The notes under the pieces: model-generated
Database searches by the model: none
What the model was told of the DNA's origin: nothing
What the model saw: the letters and a program-made list of their open reading frames with translations, nothing else
Part shown: positions 1 through 10,305 of the stretch, piece by piece
Layout: the number at the start of each line of letters is the position of its first letter
How positions within the stretch are numbered: position 1 is the stretch's first letter
Program-made: the position numbers and the translations under genes
DNA from: Pantoea trifolii
GTDB lineage: Bacteria > Pseudomonadota > Gammaproteobacteria > Enterobacterales > Enterobacteriaceae
Assembly (NCBI RefSeq): GCF_024506435.1
Contig: NZ_JANIET010000001.1
Coordinates: 3,038,001-3,102,000, forward strand
DNA length: 64,000 bases
Direction of reading: 5' to 3'

Positions 1-86
1 CGGAAACGCTTGGTGCTGATATCATGCTCACGCATCAGGCCCAGTTTATGTTTGACCAGCGGGTGTTTGACTTCCACGATCTTCAT
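1..86 (-). CDS. upp: Uracil phosphoribosyltransferase, N-terminal fragment
   Basis: Only the first 28 codons lie in the window; the gene runs off the left edge. The peptide starts [20 protein letters not shown], which matches the start of enterobacterial UPRTase almost exactly. The enzyme salvages uracil to UMP with PRPP in the cytosol. It is divergent from purM, as in E. coli. The catalytic and PRPP-binding parts are outside the window, so activity cannot be judged. The start is an ATG with a GGGAGA ribosome-binding site a few bases upstream. Confidence 0.93.
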   Translation of the reverse strand, partial: MKIVEVKHPLVKHKLGLMREHDISTKRF

Positions 87-113
87 GATTGTTCTCCCGG
101 AATTGAGTTGAGC

Positions 114-136
114 TAAAAAAAAATCGCCGGATTATA
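114..136 (-). promoter_or_regulatory. upp promoter with UTP-sensing T-tract
   Basis: On the minus strand a perfect TATAAT (136-131) is followed six bases later by GA and nine T residues (125-115), then AGC. E. coli upp has the same arrangement: a G/A start followed by a long T tract that allows UTP-dependent reiterative transcription. High UTP causes slippage and abortive poly-U products and so lowers upp expression. The match in -10 element, spacing and tract is direct; the function is inferred from E. coli. No good -35 hexamer is visible. Confidence 0.7.
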
Positions 137-237
137 CCGCCTTTTCGCCGCTGCGCCATATGTCATCGGTCAATAGCCTGCGTCATCTAAGGATTGGCGA
201 AAATCTGAGGCGATGCAAAGGCAGCATGAGATGGGAC

Positions 238-253
238 TCGCAAACGTTTGCCT
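238..253 (+). promoter_or_regulatory. PurR operator of purMN
   Basis: TCGCAAACGTTTGCCT matches the PurR palindrome ACGCAAACGTTTGCGT at 14 of 16 positions, including the whole central CGCAAACGTTTGC. It overlaps the expected -35 region of the purM promoter; a TAGAAT -10-like hexamer follows at 261-266. E. coli purMN is repressed by PurR bound with hypoxanthine or guanine from an equivalent site. Confidence 0.85.
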
Positions 254-316
254 GCGCTGTTAGAATTGCCGCGCTTAATTTTTGCCACCAACCGCAACTC
301 GCGTGGGGATTCCGCA

Positions 317-1357
317 GTGACCGACAAAACCTCTCTCAGCTACAAAGACGCCGGTGTTGATATCGATGCTGGTAACGATCTGGTTGACCGTATTAAAGGC
401 GTAGTGAAAAAAACCCGCCGCCCGGAAGTTATGGGTGGATTGGGCGGATTCGGCGCGCTCTGTGCGCTGCCGCAGAAATACCGCGAGCCTGTGCTGGTCT
501 CCGGAACCGATGGCGTCGGCACCAAGCTGCGTCTGGCTATGGATCTCAAACGTCATGACAGCATCGGCATCGATCTGGTCGCGATGTGTGTTAACGACCT
601 GATTGTTCAGGGTGCTGAGCCGCTGTTCTTCCTCGATTATTACGCGACCGGCAAGCTGGATGTGGATACCGCTTCATCGGTCATCACCGGCATCGCCGAA
701 GGTTGCTTGCAGTCGGGTTGTGCGCTGGTCGGCGGTGAAACCGCTGAAATGCCAGGCATGTACCACGGCGAAGATTACGACGTGGCGGGTTTCTGCGTCG
801 GCGTGGTGGAAAAATCAGAAATCATTGACGGTTCGAAAGTGCAGGACGGCGACGTGCTGATCGCGCTGGGTTCCAGCGGCCCGCACTCGAACGGTTATTC
901 TCTGGTGCGCAAGATTCTTGAAGTCAGCCAGACCGATCCGGCCACTAAACAGCTGGATGGCAAGTCACTGGCCGATCATCTGCTGGCGCCAACCCGTATC
1001 TATGTGAAAAACATCCTTCGCCTGATTGAACAGGTTGATGTGCATGCGATTTCGCATCTGACCGGCGGCGGCTTCTGGGAAAACATCCCGCGCGTGCTGC
1101 CAGACAACACCCAGGCGGTGCTGGAAGAGAGCAGCTGGCAGTGGCCTTCGGTGTTCAGCTGGTTGCAGCAGGCGGGCAACGTTAGCCGTCACGAAATGTA
1201 CCGCACCTTCAACTGCGGCGTGGGCATGGTGATTGCGCTGAGCCCGGCAGAAGCCGATAAAGCGGTACAGCTGATGACCGACGCGGGCGAAAAAGCGTGG
1301 AAAATCGGTGTGATTAAAGCGTCTGATTCTGAAGAGCGTGTGGTTATCAATCCATGA
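317..1357 (+). CDS. purM: Phosphoribosylaminoimidazole synthetase (AIR synthase)
   Basis: PurM closes the ring of FGAM with ATP to make AIR, step five of de novo purine synthesis. The product is 346 residues, as in E. coli (345), and aligns end to end, including the [14 protein letters not shown] loop, [20 protein letters not shown] and [13 protein letters not shown] segments of the PurM/PurL/SelD/HypE ATP-binding superfamily. The start is a GTG giving (V/M)[14 protein letters not shown], preceded by GGGGA; the open frame extends upstream to an ATG at 248, but that would add 23 residues absent from the family and would lie inside the PurR/promoter region. The stop overlaps the purN ATG as ATGA, so the two are translationally coupled. 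Confidence 0.97.
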   Translation: MTDKTSLSYKDAGVDIDAGNDLVDRIKGVVKKTRRPEVMGGLGGFGALCALPQKYREPVLVSGTDGVGTKLRLAMDLKRHDSIGIDLVAMCVNDLIVQGAEPLFFLDYYATGKLDVDTASSVITGIAEGCLQSGCALVGGETAEMPGMYHGEDYDVAGFCVGVVEKSEIIDGSKVQDGDVLIALGSSGPHSNGYSLVRKILEVSQTDPATKQLDGKSLADHLLAPTRIYVKNILRLIEQVDVHAISHLTGGGFWENIPRVLPDNTQAVLEESSWQWPSVFSWLQQAGNVSRHEMYRTFNCGVGMVIALSPAEADKAVQLMTDAGEKAWKIGVIKASDSEERVVINP

Positions 1358-1992
1358 AGAAACTGGTTGTACTGATCTCCGGCAACGGAAGCAATCTTCA
1401 GTCCATCCTCGACGCCTGCGCAAGCGGGCGTATCAACGGCAGCGTCGCTGCCGTTTTCAGTAATAAAGCCAGCGCCTATGGCTTAACGCGCGCGCAGGAA
1501 GCCAATGTCCCGCCGCATGCGTTAGCTGCCAGTGATTTTGCCGACCGCGAAGCCTTTGATTGCCAGCTAATGCAGGAGATTGATGCTTACGCGCCGGATC
1601 TGGTGGTGCTGGCCGGTTATATGCGCATCCTCAGCAGCGCTTTTGTCGCGCACTATCACGATCGTCTGGTGAATATTCATCCGTCGCTGTTGCCGAAATA
1701 TCCGGGCTTGCACACGCATCGTCAGGCGCTGGAAAACGGCGACGAAGAGCATGGCACTTCAGTGCACTTTGTCACTGACGAGCTGGATGGCGGACCGATT
1801 ATTTTGCAGGCGCGTGTGCCGGTGTTTGCAGGCGACAGCGAAGACGAGATCAGCGCGCGCGTGCAGCATCAGGAACACGCGATCTATCCGCTGGTGATCA
1901 GCTGGTTTGTTGATGGGCGTTTGCAGATGCGTGAAGGTAAAGCGTGGCTGGATGGGCAACCGTTGCCACCACAGGGATATGCACACGACTAA
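1354..1992 (+). CDS. purN: Phosphoribosylglycinamide formyltransferase 1
   Basis: PurN formylates GAR using 10-formyl-tetrahydrofolate, step three of purine synthesis. At 212 residues it has the exact family length. Visible hallmarks are the phosphate-binding [10 protein letters not shown] near the N-terminus, the [15 protein letters not shown] segment containing catalytic Asn and His, and the [11 protein letters not shown] segment with the catalytic Asp. It overlaps purM by four bases and shares its PurR-controlled promoter. A palindromic repeat follows the stop codon and separates it from the convergent pstB. Confidence 0.97.
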   Translation: MKKLVVLISGNGSNLQSILDACASGRINGSVAAVFSNKASAYGLTRAQEANVPPHALAASDFADREAFDCQLMQEIDAYAPDLVVLAGYMRILSSAFVAHYHDRLVNIHPSLLPKYPGLHTHRQALENGDEEHGTSVHFVTDELDGGPIILQARVPVFAGDSEDEISARVQHQEHAIYPLVISWFVDGRLQMREGKAWLDGQPLPPQGYAHD

Positions 1993-1993
1993 C

Positions 1994-2017
1994 GTAGGGT
2001 CGCCATTCATGGCGACC
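1994..2017 (-). repeat. REP-like palindromic repeat, copy 1
   Basis: On the minus strand this reads GGTCGCCAT-GA-ATGGCGACC followed by CTAC: a perfect 9-bp dyad with a 2-bp centre and a conserved tail that gives orientation. It lies between the convergent purN and pstB stop codons. Three further copies occur at 24396, 42515 and 61144. It may serve as the shared 3' hairpin of the two operons. Confidence 0.8.
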
Positions 2018-2035
2018 TTCATCACGTCCGCACCA

Positions 2036-2803
2036 TTAACCAAACCGTCCCGTAATGTAATCTTCGGTACGCCGCGCTTTTGGCGAGGTGAAGATGCGAT
2101 CGGTTTCGTCAAACTCCACTAATTGTCCGTTATGCATAAACGCGGTGTAATCCGACACGCGTGCCGCCTGCTGCATATTGTGCGTCACTAACACCAGCGT
2201 GAAATGCTGCTTCAGCGTAGTCATCAACTCCTCGATCACCAGCGTTGAGATCGGATCAAGTGCCGAGGTGGGCTCATCCAGCAGCAACACTTCCGGCTCA
2301 ATGGCGATGGCGCGCGCAATCACCAGGCGCTGCTGCTGGCCGTTAGAGAGCGTTAAGGCGTTCTGCCCCAGCTGATCTTTCACTTCGCCCCACAATGCCG
2401 CTGCACGCAGCGCACGTTCACAGGCTTCATTCAACACGCGACGATCTCGCACGCCCTGCAAACGCAGGCCGTAAACTACGTTTTCGTAAATCGATTTAGG
2501 AAACGGATTCGGCCGCTGGAACACCATGCCAATGCGGCGACGCAGCGCGGGAAGATCCTGATTTGCCTGCATCACCGCGTAATCATCCAGCAGAATCTCG
2601 CCTTCGATGCGGCAGCGATCGATTACATCATTCATGCGATTAAAGCAGCGCAGCAGCGTCGATTTGCCGCAGCCGGAAGGACCAATCAACGCCGTGATGC
2701 GGTTTTTCGGGATCTGCAGATCAATGTTATTCAGCGCCTGGCGTTCGCCATACCACAGCGACAGCTGATTAACGCGAAGGGCAATGTCGTAGTCGGGCGT
2801 CAT
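2036..2803 (-). CDS. pstB: Phosphate ABC transporter ATP-binding protein
   Basis: This is a 255-residue ABC ATPase of the PstB family that would energise phosphate import through PstC/PstA. Walker A is GPSGCGKST (about residues 41-49), the Q-loop [20 protein letters not shown] is typical of PstB, Walker B is [14 protein letters not shown], the H-loop is [13 protein letters not shown], and it ends [10 protein letters not shown] as PstB does. Oddly the ABC signature reads LSNGQQQRL instead of LSGGQQQRL; the second glycine normally contacts ATP in the partner subunit. It is the last gene of a pstC-pstA-pstB operon that lacks pstS and phoU, so it is probably a second, non-canonical Pst set. Confidence 0.9.
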   Translation of the reverse strand: MTPDYDIALRVNQLSLWYGERQALNNIDLQIPKNRITALIGPSGCGKSTLLRCFNRMNDVIDRCRIEGEILLDDYAVMQANQDLPALRRRIGMVFQRPNPFPKSIYENVVYGLRLQGVRDRRVLNEACERALRAAALWGEVKDQLGQNALTLSNGQQQRLVIARAIAIEPEVLLLDEPTSALDPISTLVIEELMTTLKQHFTLVLVTHNMQQAARVSDYTAFMHNGQLVEFDETDRIFTSPKARRTEDYITGRFG

Positions 2804-2814
2804 CAGAAACCTTT

Positions 2815-4413
2815 TTAGTGCGTCATAAGCCGGTAACGCTCACGCAGCCGATGGCGCAGCGCCATCGCCAGCAGATTGAGCGACAGGATGATCACCACCA
2901 GCAGCAAAGCGGTGGCGTAAACCAGCGGTCGATCAGCATCGATATTGGGGCTCTGGAACGCCAAATCGTAGATCTGAAAACCGAGGTGCATGAATTTACG
3001 ATCGAGGTGCAAATAAGGGAACACCGCATCAACCGGCAGCTCTGGCACCATCTTCACCACGCCCACCAGCATCAGCGGCGCGGTTTCTCCAGCCGCACGC
3101 GCCACCGCCAGAATCAGGCCGGTAAGCATGGCCGGTACCGCCAACGGCAGCACCACGCGCCACAGCGTTTCCGCCTGGGTTGCGCCCAGCGCCAGCGATC
3201 CCTGACGCAGATTATCCGGAATGCGCGACAATCCCTCTTCGGTCGCAACAATCACCACCGGCAGCGTCAGCAGCGCCAGCGTCAGCGCCGCCCACAGCAA
3301 GCCCGGCGTACCAAAAGTCGGATTGGGTAAGGCGCTGGAGAAGAACAGCTGGTCGATGGTGCCACCAATCAGCCAGACAAAGAAACCGAGGCCAAACACG
3401 CCATAAACGATCGACGGCACGCCCGCGAGATTCACCACCGCGATGCGCACCAGCCGCGTCAGCGCATTGCGTCCAGCGTATTCGTGCAACCACACCGCAG
3501 CGATGACGCCGAGCGGCATGACGATGATCGACATCAACAGCACCATCAGCACAGTGCCAAAAATTGCCGGAAACGCCCCGCTTTCGCCGCCACCGGAAGT
3601 CGGTGAATCGCTGACGAATTGCCAAATCTGGCTGAAGAAGTGCAGCGTTTTGTTGGTTAAGGTCATGGCATTCGGATACCACGCATCCACCACCTGCGCC
3701 AGCGGGATGGTGTGATCCACGCCGTTCACATCGCGCAGCACCAGCGTATCGCGCTGACTTTCATGCTGCAGATGGGTTAACTGCTGCGCCAGCACGTTGA
3801 AGCGGCGTTGTAACGCGGTGCGATTGGCATCAAACTCGGACTGCACTTCCAGGCTGAAGCTGCCGTTACGCTGCTGCTCATCGGCCTGCTGCTGCAGGCT
3901 TTCCAGTTGTGCATTCAGGCGCGCCATCTCAATGCGGCGGATGTTACTCGCCTGGCGCAACTGCTCATGTACCTGCTGCAAACGCTGATGCAGCAAGGCA
4001 TCGCGGCTTTGCGCAGTCATCACTTCATTATCCTGGCGCAGCTCCACCAGCCAGCCATAGGCATTGCCGCCGTTGCGGCGCTGTAGCACCAACACCTCGA
4101 CTGGACGACGGGTTTTCGCCTCACCCTGGCTGTAAAGCACGCGGAAATCCGGCGCGGCAAAGTCACGGTTACCGGTTTTCACCACATAGCGCCACTGTTC
4201 GCCCTGCTGCTGCTTTTGCAAAGTTTCGCCCAGCACCATCACCGCGCTGCCTTCAGGCGGCTGGAACTGATATTGATCGACCGGCTGCGGCCAGAAAGCG
4301 CGCACGCCTTGCCAGCCGAGCAAACCAATCAACAAGGTAAACGCCAGCAGGCAAACCGCGACAGCCCCGGCGGTGAGCCAGCGCCAGCGATCGTTCTGTT
4401 TCATCGCCGTCAT
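2815..4413 (-). CDS. pstA: Phosphate ABC transporter permease PstA (long form)
   Basis: At 532 residues this is far longer than E. coli PstA (296). The C-terminal half (about 285-525) is a canonical BPD-type permease with the EAA-like motif [31 protein letters not shown] cut here by description only: residues near 395-425. The N-terminal half has one membrane segment (about 15-37) and then a large region, probably periplasmic, with a Gln/Arg-rich coiled coil near 150-190. Similar long PstA proteins occur in Pseudomonas. The ATG lies four bases inside the pstC stop, so the two are translationally coupled. What the extra domain binds is unknown. Confidence 0.88.
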   Translation of the reverse strand: MTAMKQNDRWRWLTAGAVAVCLLAFTLLIGLLGWQGVRAFWPQPVDQYQFQPPEGSAVMVLGETLQKQQQGEQWRYVVKTGNRDFAAPDFRVLYSQGEAKTRRPVEVLVLQRRNGGNAYGWLVELRQDNEVMTAQSRDALLHQRLQQVHEQLRQASNIRRIEMARLNAQLESLQQQADEQQRNGSFSLEVQSEFDANRTALQRRFNVLAQQLTHLQHESQRDTLVLRDVNGVDHTIPLAQVVDAWYPNAMTLTNKTLHFFSQIWQFVSDSPTSGGGESGAFPAIFGTVLMVLLMSIIVMPLGVIAAVWLHEYAGRNALTRLVRIAVVNLAGVPSIVYGVFGLGFFVWLIGGTIDQLFFSSALPNPTFGTPGLLWAALTLALLTLPVVIVATEEGLSRIPDNLRQGSLALGATQAETLWRVVLPLAVPAMLTGLILAVARAAGETAPLMLVGVVKMVPELPVDAVFPYLHLDRKFMHLGFQIYDLAFQSPNIDADRPLVYATALLLVVIILSLNLLAMALRHRLRERYRLMTH

Positions 4414-6503
4414 CCGTGGCCCTCATGCTGGCTGTAGCGTTGACGCAGACGCTGACGAATCAACTCGGCGATGGTGTTGATCACCAACGTGAAGATCAAC
4501 AATATCAACGCGCTGAGGAACAGAATGCGGTAATGCGCGCTGCCCGCTGCGGCTTCGGGCATCTCAATGGCAATGTTGGCGGAGAGCGCACGCAGACCAG
4601 CAAATAAGCCGCCTTCGCTGACCGGCGTATTGCCAGTGGCCATCAGCACAATCATCGTCTCGCCGACGGCGCGGCCAAAGCCAATCATTAATGCAGCGAA
4701 GATGCCCGCCGAGGCGCCCGGCAGCACCACACGCGTCAGGGTTTGCCACGGCGTGGCACCCAGCGCCAGCGAGCCCTGCCCGAGCGCGCCCGGCACGCTG
4801 AACAGCGCATCTTCCGATAAGGTGAAAATCAGCGGTACCAGTGCAAAACCCATCGCCAGCGCAGCGACTAAGAGGTTGCGCTGTTCGTAATGCGCTAAAC
4901 GCTCGCCAATGTCCGGCCAGAACAGCGTTGGTAGCCACAGCGTTAACAGCGTAACCACCAGCAACACCGGCAGCAGCAAAATCACTTCAAAGCCGGGACG
5001 TCGCCAGCTGGCAGGCAACCGCGGACTGAGCACACCGCACAACAGTAAGGTGGCCGCCAGCACCAGCGGCAGCAGCAACACGCCGACCAGCGCGGTACTG
5101 ATGTGCGGCGCCAGCCACACGCCAGCGATCAAACCAATCACCACGCTTGGCAGCGCGCCCATCATTTCGATCGCCGGTTTCACCCAGCGTCGTAAACCCG
5201 GCGACATAAACCACGCGGTATACATCGCGGCAGCCAGCGCCAGCGGCGTGGCGAACAACAGCGCCAGACTGGCAGCTTTTAGCGTGCCCAGCACCAGCGG
5301 CATCAGGCTGAACTTGGCTTGATAGCTGTCGCCCGCCGCAGTGGATTGCCATACCCAATCGGCCTGCGGATAGTTTTCGTACCAGATTTTCTGCCACAGG
5401 TTGCGCCAGGTGAAATCCGGCCACGGATTATCTAAAGCAAACTGCTGCCATTCCCCGGCGCGTTCGATGATCAAGGCATCACCGCGCGGCGCGAAGGCCA
5501 GCGCCTGAATGCCCGGTGCCAACTGGCGGGTTAAGATCGCGCCCTGCTGCTTGCTGGCGAACAGCTGAACCTTGCCCTGCGCATCGTAAGTGGCAAACAC
5601 GCGGCGCTGCGGTTCCGGCGTGATGCCGCGCACCTGCTGGCTGCCGTTGTAAGTATGAATCTGTTGCAGACGCGGCCCTTTATCACTGGCGATAGCGAAC
5701 CATTGCTGCACGCCTTGCGCATCCTGAATCAGCAAGGTGCGTCCACCGGCCAGCATATGCAGACTTTGCGGTGGCAGATTGAGAGTTTGGGTTTCGCGTA
5801 GCTGCGCGCCATCCGGCGTGATTTGCCACACGCGCAGTAAGCGCCCGCTGCTGGCGTAGAGTAAGGTGCCGTCCGGCGACAGCAGCAGATGATCGGCCTG
5901 CTGCTGCGGCAACAGGATCTGATTTACCTTTTGCTGATTTTCTAGCGTCAGCAGGCTGATGCCGGCTGCGGTTTGCGCGGCAATCAACCATTGATGATCG
6001 TTGAGAGACGTCAGCGCCATATTACTGACCGGGCCTTGCGGTAAGCGCAGCGGACGATCGCCGAGCGGGAAACCCCATTCGCCGCTGCCGTTGCGGATAA
6101 CCGGTTGCATTAACAGCAGTTCGCCCTGCATATTGAGCAGCACGCTGCGGTTATCTGGGCTTGCGATCGCCGCATCAGGCTTGCCATTCAGCGCCAGTGC
6201 AGGTGCCGCAGGTTGACCATCGAGCGGGATAAAGCGCGCTTCGTTGCGGCTGATGCGCCAGCCCAAATGCCCGTCGCTGCCCATCGCCAGCATTGGGGCT
6301 TTGTCCCACAGCTGAATATTGGTGGTGGCATGCATTCCGGGCGCGCTAAACAGCGGCAGCACCACCCAGATCAGCCAGAAGAACAGCAGTAACATCAGCA
6401 GCAAAATTCCCACGCCGCAAGCTGTGACAACGCGGCGCACTACATTATCAGTGGCGCGTCGACGACGGTCGCTAAAGTGGACGGGAATACGATTTATGCT
6501 CAT
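4410..6503 (-). CDS. pstC: Phosphate ABC transporter permease PstC (long form)
   Basis: This is a 697-residue permease, over twice the length of E. coli PstC (319). One N-terminal membrane segment (about 28-50) is followed by roughly 330 residues of probably periplasmic sequence with repeated short beta-type motifs such as LLLSPDGTLLYASSG and ALAFAPRGDALII, which look like propeller blades. The permease domain (about 400-690) carries the loop [20 protein letters not shown]. It is the first gene of the operon and diverges from ppk across 182 bp. The operon has no pstS, so a substrate-binding protein would have to come from elsewhere, or the extra domains may take that role (inference). Confidence 0.88.
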   Translation of the reverse strand: MSINRIPVHFSDRRRRATDNVVRRVVTACGVGILLLMLLLFFWLIWVVLPLFSAPGMHATTNIQLWDKAPMLAMGSDGHLGWRISRNEARFIPLDGQPAAPALALNGKPDAAIASPDNRSVLLNMQGELLLMQPVIRNGSGEWGFPLGDRPLRLPQGPVSNMALTSLNDHQWLIAAQTAAGISLLTLENQQKVNQILLPQQQADHLLLSPDGTLLYASSGRLLRVWQITPDGAQLRETQTLNLPPQSLHMLAGGRTLLIQDAQGVQQWFAIASDKGPRLQQIHTYNGSQQVRGITPEPQRRVFATYDAQGKVQLFASKQQGAILTRQLAPGIQALAFAPRGDALIIERAGEWQQFALDNPWPDFTWRNLWQKIWYENYPQADWVWQSTAAGDSYQAKFSLMPLVLGTLKAASLALLFATPLALAAAMYTAWFMSPGLRRWVKPAIEMMGALPSVVIGLIAGVWLAPHISTALVGVLLLPLVLAATLLLCGVLSPRLPASWRRPGFEVILLLPVLLVVTLLTLWLPTLFWPDIGERLAHYEQRNLLVAALAMGFALVPLIFTLSEDALFSVPGALGQGSLALGATPWQTLTRVVLPGASAGIFAALMIGFGRAVGETMIVLMATGNTPVSEGGLFAGLRALSANIAIEMPEAAAGSAHYRILFLSALILLIFTLVINTIAELIRQRLRQRYSQHEGHG

Positions 6504-6685
6504 GCAGGCCAGGTTACCGGTGGAAACAAGTCGCTATGTTGCCCGTAGCTGATTGATAAGACAACCTTTGACGTTGGACAAGCCTGCCATACTCTCGCCA
6601 TAATGGTGACGGACACTGAGCGGTAACGCATTTTTGTGCATTTTCCGCCGGACATTCCGTCCAGCATCAGCATCTCGGAGTCAGA

Positions 6686-8746
6686 ATGGGTCAGGATAAG
6701 CTGTATATAGAAAAAGAATTAAGCTGGTTAAGCTTCAATGAACGTGTGTTACAGGAAGCCTCGGATAAAAGTAATCCGCTGATTGAGCGCATGCGCTTTC
6801 TGGGAATTTATTCCAATAACCTCGAAGAGTTCTATAAAGTCCGCTTTGCCGATCTCAAGCGGCGGATTCTGATCAGCGAAGAGCAAGGCAAACCGACCTC
6901 TTTGCGACATCTGTTAAAGAAAATTCAGCTACGGGTACAGAAGTCGGATCAAGAGTTTGATGCGCTGTATAACGATCTGCTGCTGGAAATGGCGCGTAAT
7001 CAGATCTTCCTGATTAACGAACGTCAGCTGTCACCGAATCAGCAAGAGTGGCTGCGCTACTACTTCAAACATCAATTACGCCAGCACGTCACGCCGATTC
7101 TGATTAACCATGACACCGATCTGATCGAATTCCTGAAAGACGATTACACCTATCTGGCGGTGGAGATCATTCGCGGCGACGATATTCGTTATGCGCTGCT
7201 GGAGATCCCGTCGGATAAAGTGCCGCGCTTTATTAATCTGCCGGCTGAATCGCCCCGTCGCCGCAAACCAATGATTCTGCTGGATAACATCCTGCGCTAC
7301 TGCCTTGATGAAATTTTCAAAGGCTTCTTCGATTACGATACGCTGAATGCCTATTCAATGAAGATGACGCGCGATGCCGAGTACGATCTGGTAACGGAGA
7401 TGGAATCGAGCCTGCTGGAGCTGATGTCGTCGAGTCTGAAGCAGCGTCTCAATGCCGAGCCGGTACGTTTCGTTTATCAGCGCGATATGCCGGATGCGAT
7501 GGTGGAAATGCTGCGCCATAAGCTGTCGATTTCGAACTACGATTCGATTGTGCCCGGCGGCCGCTATCATAACTTCAAAGATTTCATCGGCTTCCCGAAC
7601 GTCGGCAAAAGCAATCTGGAAAACCGTCCGCTGCCGCAGATTCGTCACATCGGCTTCGACGGCTTCCGCAACGGTTTCGACGCCATCCGCAATCGCGATG
7701 TGCTGCTCTACTATCCGTATCACACCTTTGAGCATGTGCTGGAGCTGCTGCGTCAGGCCTCATTCGACCCGAACGTGCTGGCGATTAAGATCAACATTTA
7801 CCGTGTAGCGAAAAACTCGCGCATCATGGATGCGATGATTCACGCTGCTTATAACGGCAAGAAAGTCACGGTGGTGGTGGAACTGCAGGCGCGCTTCGAT
7901 GAAGAGGCCAACATCCGCTGGGCGAAACGCCTGACCGAAGCGGGCGTGCATGTGATCTTCTCCGCGCCGGGTCTGAAAATCCACGCCAAGCTGTTCCTGA
8001 TTTCGCGCCGTGAAGGCGAAGAAATAGTGCGTTATGCGCATATCGGTACCGGGAACTTCAACGAAAAAACCGCGCGCATTTATACTGACTATTCATTGCT
8101 GACCGCCGATGCGCGCATCACCAATGAAGTGCGCCGCGTGTTCAACTTCATTGAGAATCCGTATCGCCCGGTGACCTTCGAGCATCTGCTGGTGTCGCCG
8201 CAGAACTCACGCGACATGCTGTATAAGTTCATTGATGCCGAGATTGCCAACGCGCAGCAAGGCAATCCTGCCGGCATTACCTTGAAGATCAACAACCTGG
8301 TGGATAATGGTTTAGTTGATCGGCTGTATGCCGCCTCGTCGGCAGGCGTGAAAGTGAATCTGCTGGTACGCGGCATGTGTTCGCTGATCCCCGATTTACC
8401 AGGCATCAGTGAAAATATTCGTATTACCAGCATCGTTGACCGCTATCTCGAGCACGACCGCGTCTATATTTTTGAGAACGGCGGCGAGAAAAAGGTGTTC
8501 CTCTCTTCCGCGGACTGGATGACGCGTAACATTGATCACCGCATTGAAGTTGCCGTGGCGATTCTTGATCCACGCGTGAAGCAACGCATTCTGGACATTA
8601 TCGCCATTCTGTTTAGTGATACGGTGAAAGCCCGCATCGTCGATAAAGAGCTGAGTAATCGTTATGTGCCGCGCGGCAACCGTAAAAAGGTGCGTTCGCA
8701 GCTGGCCATTTACGACTACATCAAGAAACTGGAACAACCCGAATAA
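6686..8746 (+). CDS. ppk: Polyphosphate kinase 1
   Basis: PPK1 reversibly polymerises the gamma phosphate of ATP into inorganic polyphosphate at the inner membrane. The product is 686 residues (E. coli 688) and aligns throughout: N-terminal [17 protein letters not shown], the head domain, and two phospholipase-D-like catalytic domains. The autophosphorylated histidine is in [11 protein letters not shown], and [19 protein letters not shown] is the conserved active-site segment. The start is an ATG behind CTCGGAG. ppx follows after five bases, forming the usual ppk-ppx operon. The divergent neighbour is the pstCAB set, which suggests a link between phosphate uptake and polyphosphate storage. 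Confidence 0.97.
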   Translation: MGQDKLYIEKELSWLSFNERVLQEASDKSNPLIERMRFLGIYSNNLEEFYKVRFADLKRRILISEEQGKPTSLRHLLKKIQLRVQKSDQEFDALYNDLLLEMARNQIFLINERQLSPNQQEWLRYYFKHQLRQHVTPILINHDTDLIEFLKDDYTYLAVEIIRGDDIRYALLEIPSDKVPRFINLPAESPRRRKPMILLDNILRYCLDEIFKGFFDYDTLNAYSMKMTRDAEYDLVTEMESSLLELMSSSLKQRLNAEPVRFVYQRDMPDAMVEMLRHKLSISNYDSIVPGGRYHNFKDFIGFPNVGKSNLENRPLPQIRHIGFDGFRNGFDAIRNRDVLLYYPYHTFEHVLELLRQASFDPNVLAIKINIYRVAKNSRIMDAMIHAAYNGKKVTVVVELQARFDEEANIRWAKRLTEAGVHVIFSAPGLKIHAKLFLISRREGEEIVRYAHIGTGNFNEKTARIYTDYSLLTADARITNEVRRVFNFIENPYRPVTFEHLLVSPQNSRDMLYKFIDAEIANAQQGNPAGITLKINNLVDNGLVDRLYAASSAGVKVNLLVRGMCSLIPDLPGISENIRITSIVDRYLEHDRVYIFENGGEKKVFLSSADWMTRNIDHRIEVAVAILDPRVKQRILDIIAILFSDTVKARIVDKELSNRYVPRGNRKKVRSQLAIYDYIKKLEQPE

Positions 8747-8751
8747 CGCCT

Positions 8752-10278
8752 ATGCCAATCTCACATAAAAGTACGCCGAAACCTCAAGAATTCGCGGCAA
8801 TCGACCTCGGCTCGAACAGCTTCCATATGGTCATTGCCCGCGTGGTGGATGGCGCTTTGCAAGTGCTGGGACGTCTGAAACAGCGCGTGCATCTGGCCGA
8901 TGGGCTGGATGCACACAATCGCCTGAGCGAAGAAGCGATTGAGCGCGGGCTGAGCTGTCTGGCGTTGTTCGCCGAACGTTTGCAGGGCTTTAGTGCCGCC
9001 AACGTGACGATCGTCGGTACGCATACGCTGCGTATCGCCAGCAACGCCGAAGAGTTCTTGCAGCGCGCGGCTGAAGTGATTCCCTATCCAATCGAAGTGA
9101 TTTCCGGCAACGAAGAGGCGCGTTTGATCTTCATGGGCGTGGAACACACGCAGCCGGAAAAAGGCCGCAAGCTGGTAATTGATATCGGCGGCGGCTCAAC
9201 TGAACTGGTGATTGGTGAAGACTTTGAGCCACAGCTGGTAGAAAGCCGCCGCATGGGCTGCGTCAGCTTCGCCAATCTGTTCTTCCCGAAAGGAGAAATC
9301 ACGCCCGAAAACTTCCGCCGTGCGCGCCTCTCCGCTGCGCAAAAGCTGGAAACCATGGCGTGGCAATATCGTCTGCACGGCTGGCAATATGCGCTGGGCG
9401 CTTCGGGCTCCATCAAAGCCGCCTGCGAAGTCCTGCTGGCGATGGGCGAAAAAGAGAAACTGATTACGCCCGAAACGCTGGAGTTGCTGACCACCGAAGT
9501 GCTGAAGCATAAGTCGTTCAACGCGCTGAGCCTGCCGGGCTTGTCGGAAGAGCGTAAAGCGGTGTTTGTGCCGGGCTTAGCGATTTTGTGTGGCGTGTTT
9601 GATGCGTTAGCGATTCGCGAACTGCGTCTTTCTGACGGCGCTCTGCGGGAAGGCGTGCTGTATGAGATGGAAGGCCGTTTCCGCCATCAGGATATTCGCA
9701 GCCGCACCGCGCAAAGTCTGGCCAATCACTACGCGATTGATAGCGATCAGGCGCGCCGCGTGCTGGAAACCACCGAAAAGCTCTATTTGCAGTGGCAGGA
9801 GCAGAATCCAAAGCAAGCCAATCCACAACTGTCGGCGCTGCTAAAGTGGGCCGCGCTGCTGCATGAAGTGGGATTGACCATCAATCACAGCGGCATGCAG
9901 CGCCATTCGGCCTACATCCTGCAAAACTCCAACATGCCGGGCTTTAATCAGGATCAACAGATGCTGTTGGCGACGCTGGTACGTTATCACCGCAAAGCGG
10001 TGAAGCAGGATGAGATGCCACGTTTCACCTTGTTTAAAAAGAAACAGTTTCTGCCGATGGTATTCCTGCTGCGTCTTGGCACGCTGCTGAATAATCAGCG
10101 CCAGGCGACCACTAAACCAGATTCGCTCAAGCTCAGCACCGACGACGGCCACTGGACGCTGACCTTCCCTGCCGGCTTCCTGAGCCAGAATACGCTGGTG
10201 CAGCTGGATCTGGAGCGCGAGCAAGCTTACTGGAATGATGTCACCGGCTGGAAACTGATGCTGGAAGAAGAGGAGTAA
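8752..10278 (+). CDS. ppx: Exopolyphosphatase
   Basis: Ppx releases orthophosphate from the ends of polyphosphate and belongs to the Ppx/GppA branch of the ASKHA fold. It has 508 residues (E. coli 513). The ATP/phosphate-binding motifs are present: [17 protein letters not shown] near residue 16, the SGNEEARLI segment, and [14 protein letters not shown] near residue 142. The C-terminal HD-like domain (about 310-500) includes [22 protein letters not shown]. It lies five bases behind ppk and is presumably co-transcribed with it. Confidence 0.96.
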   Translation: MPISHKSTPKPQEFAAIDLGSNSFHMVIARVVDGALQVLGRLKQRVHLADGLDAHNRLSEEAIERGLSCLALFAERLQGFSAANVTIVGTHTLRIASNAEEFLQRAAEVIPYPIEVISGNEEARLIFMGVEHTQPEKGRKLVIDIGGGSTELVIGEDFEPQLVESRRMGCVSFANLFFPKGEITPENFRRARLSAAQKLETMAWQYRLHGWQYALGASGSIKAACEVLLAMGEKEKLITPETLELLTTEVLKHKSFNALSLPGLSEERKAVFVPGLAILCGVFDALAIRELRLSDGALREGVLYEMEGRFRHQDIRSRTAQSLANHYAIDSDQARRVLETTEKLYLQWQEQNPKQANPQLSALLKWAALLHEVGLTINHSGMQRHSAYILQNSNMPGFNQDQQMLLATLVRYHRKAVKQDEMPRFTLFKKKQFLPMVFLLRLGTLLNNQRQATTKPDSLKLSTDDGHWTLTFPAGFLSQNTLVQLDLEREQAYWNDVTGWKLMLEEEE

Positions 10279-10305
10279 AGCGGGCAGTTGGCCCGCAATC
10301 TGGTT

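Noticed and set aside
248..316. Longer purM start at an ATG
   Set aside because: The extra 23 residues are not found in PurM proteins and would overlap the PurR operator and the -10 region.
6504..6685. Possible Pho box between pstC and ppk
   Set aside because: I looked for CTGTCAT direct repeats at 11-bp spacing on both strands; only scattered TTGTC and TGAC fragments occur, with wrong spacing.
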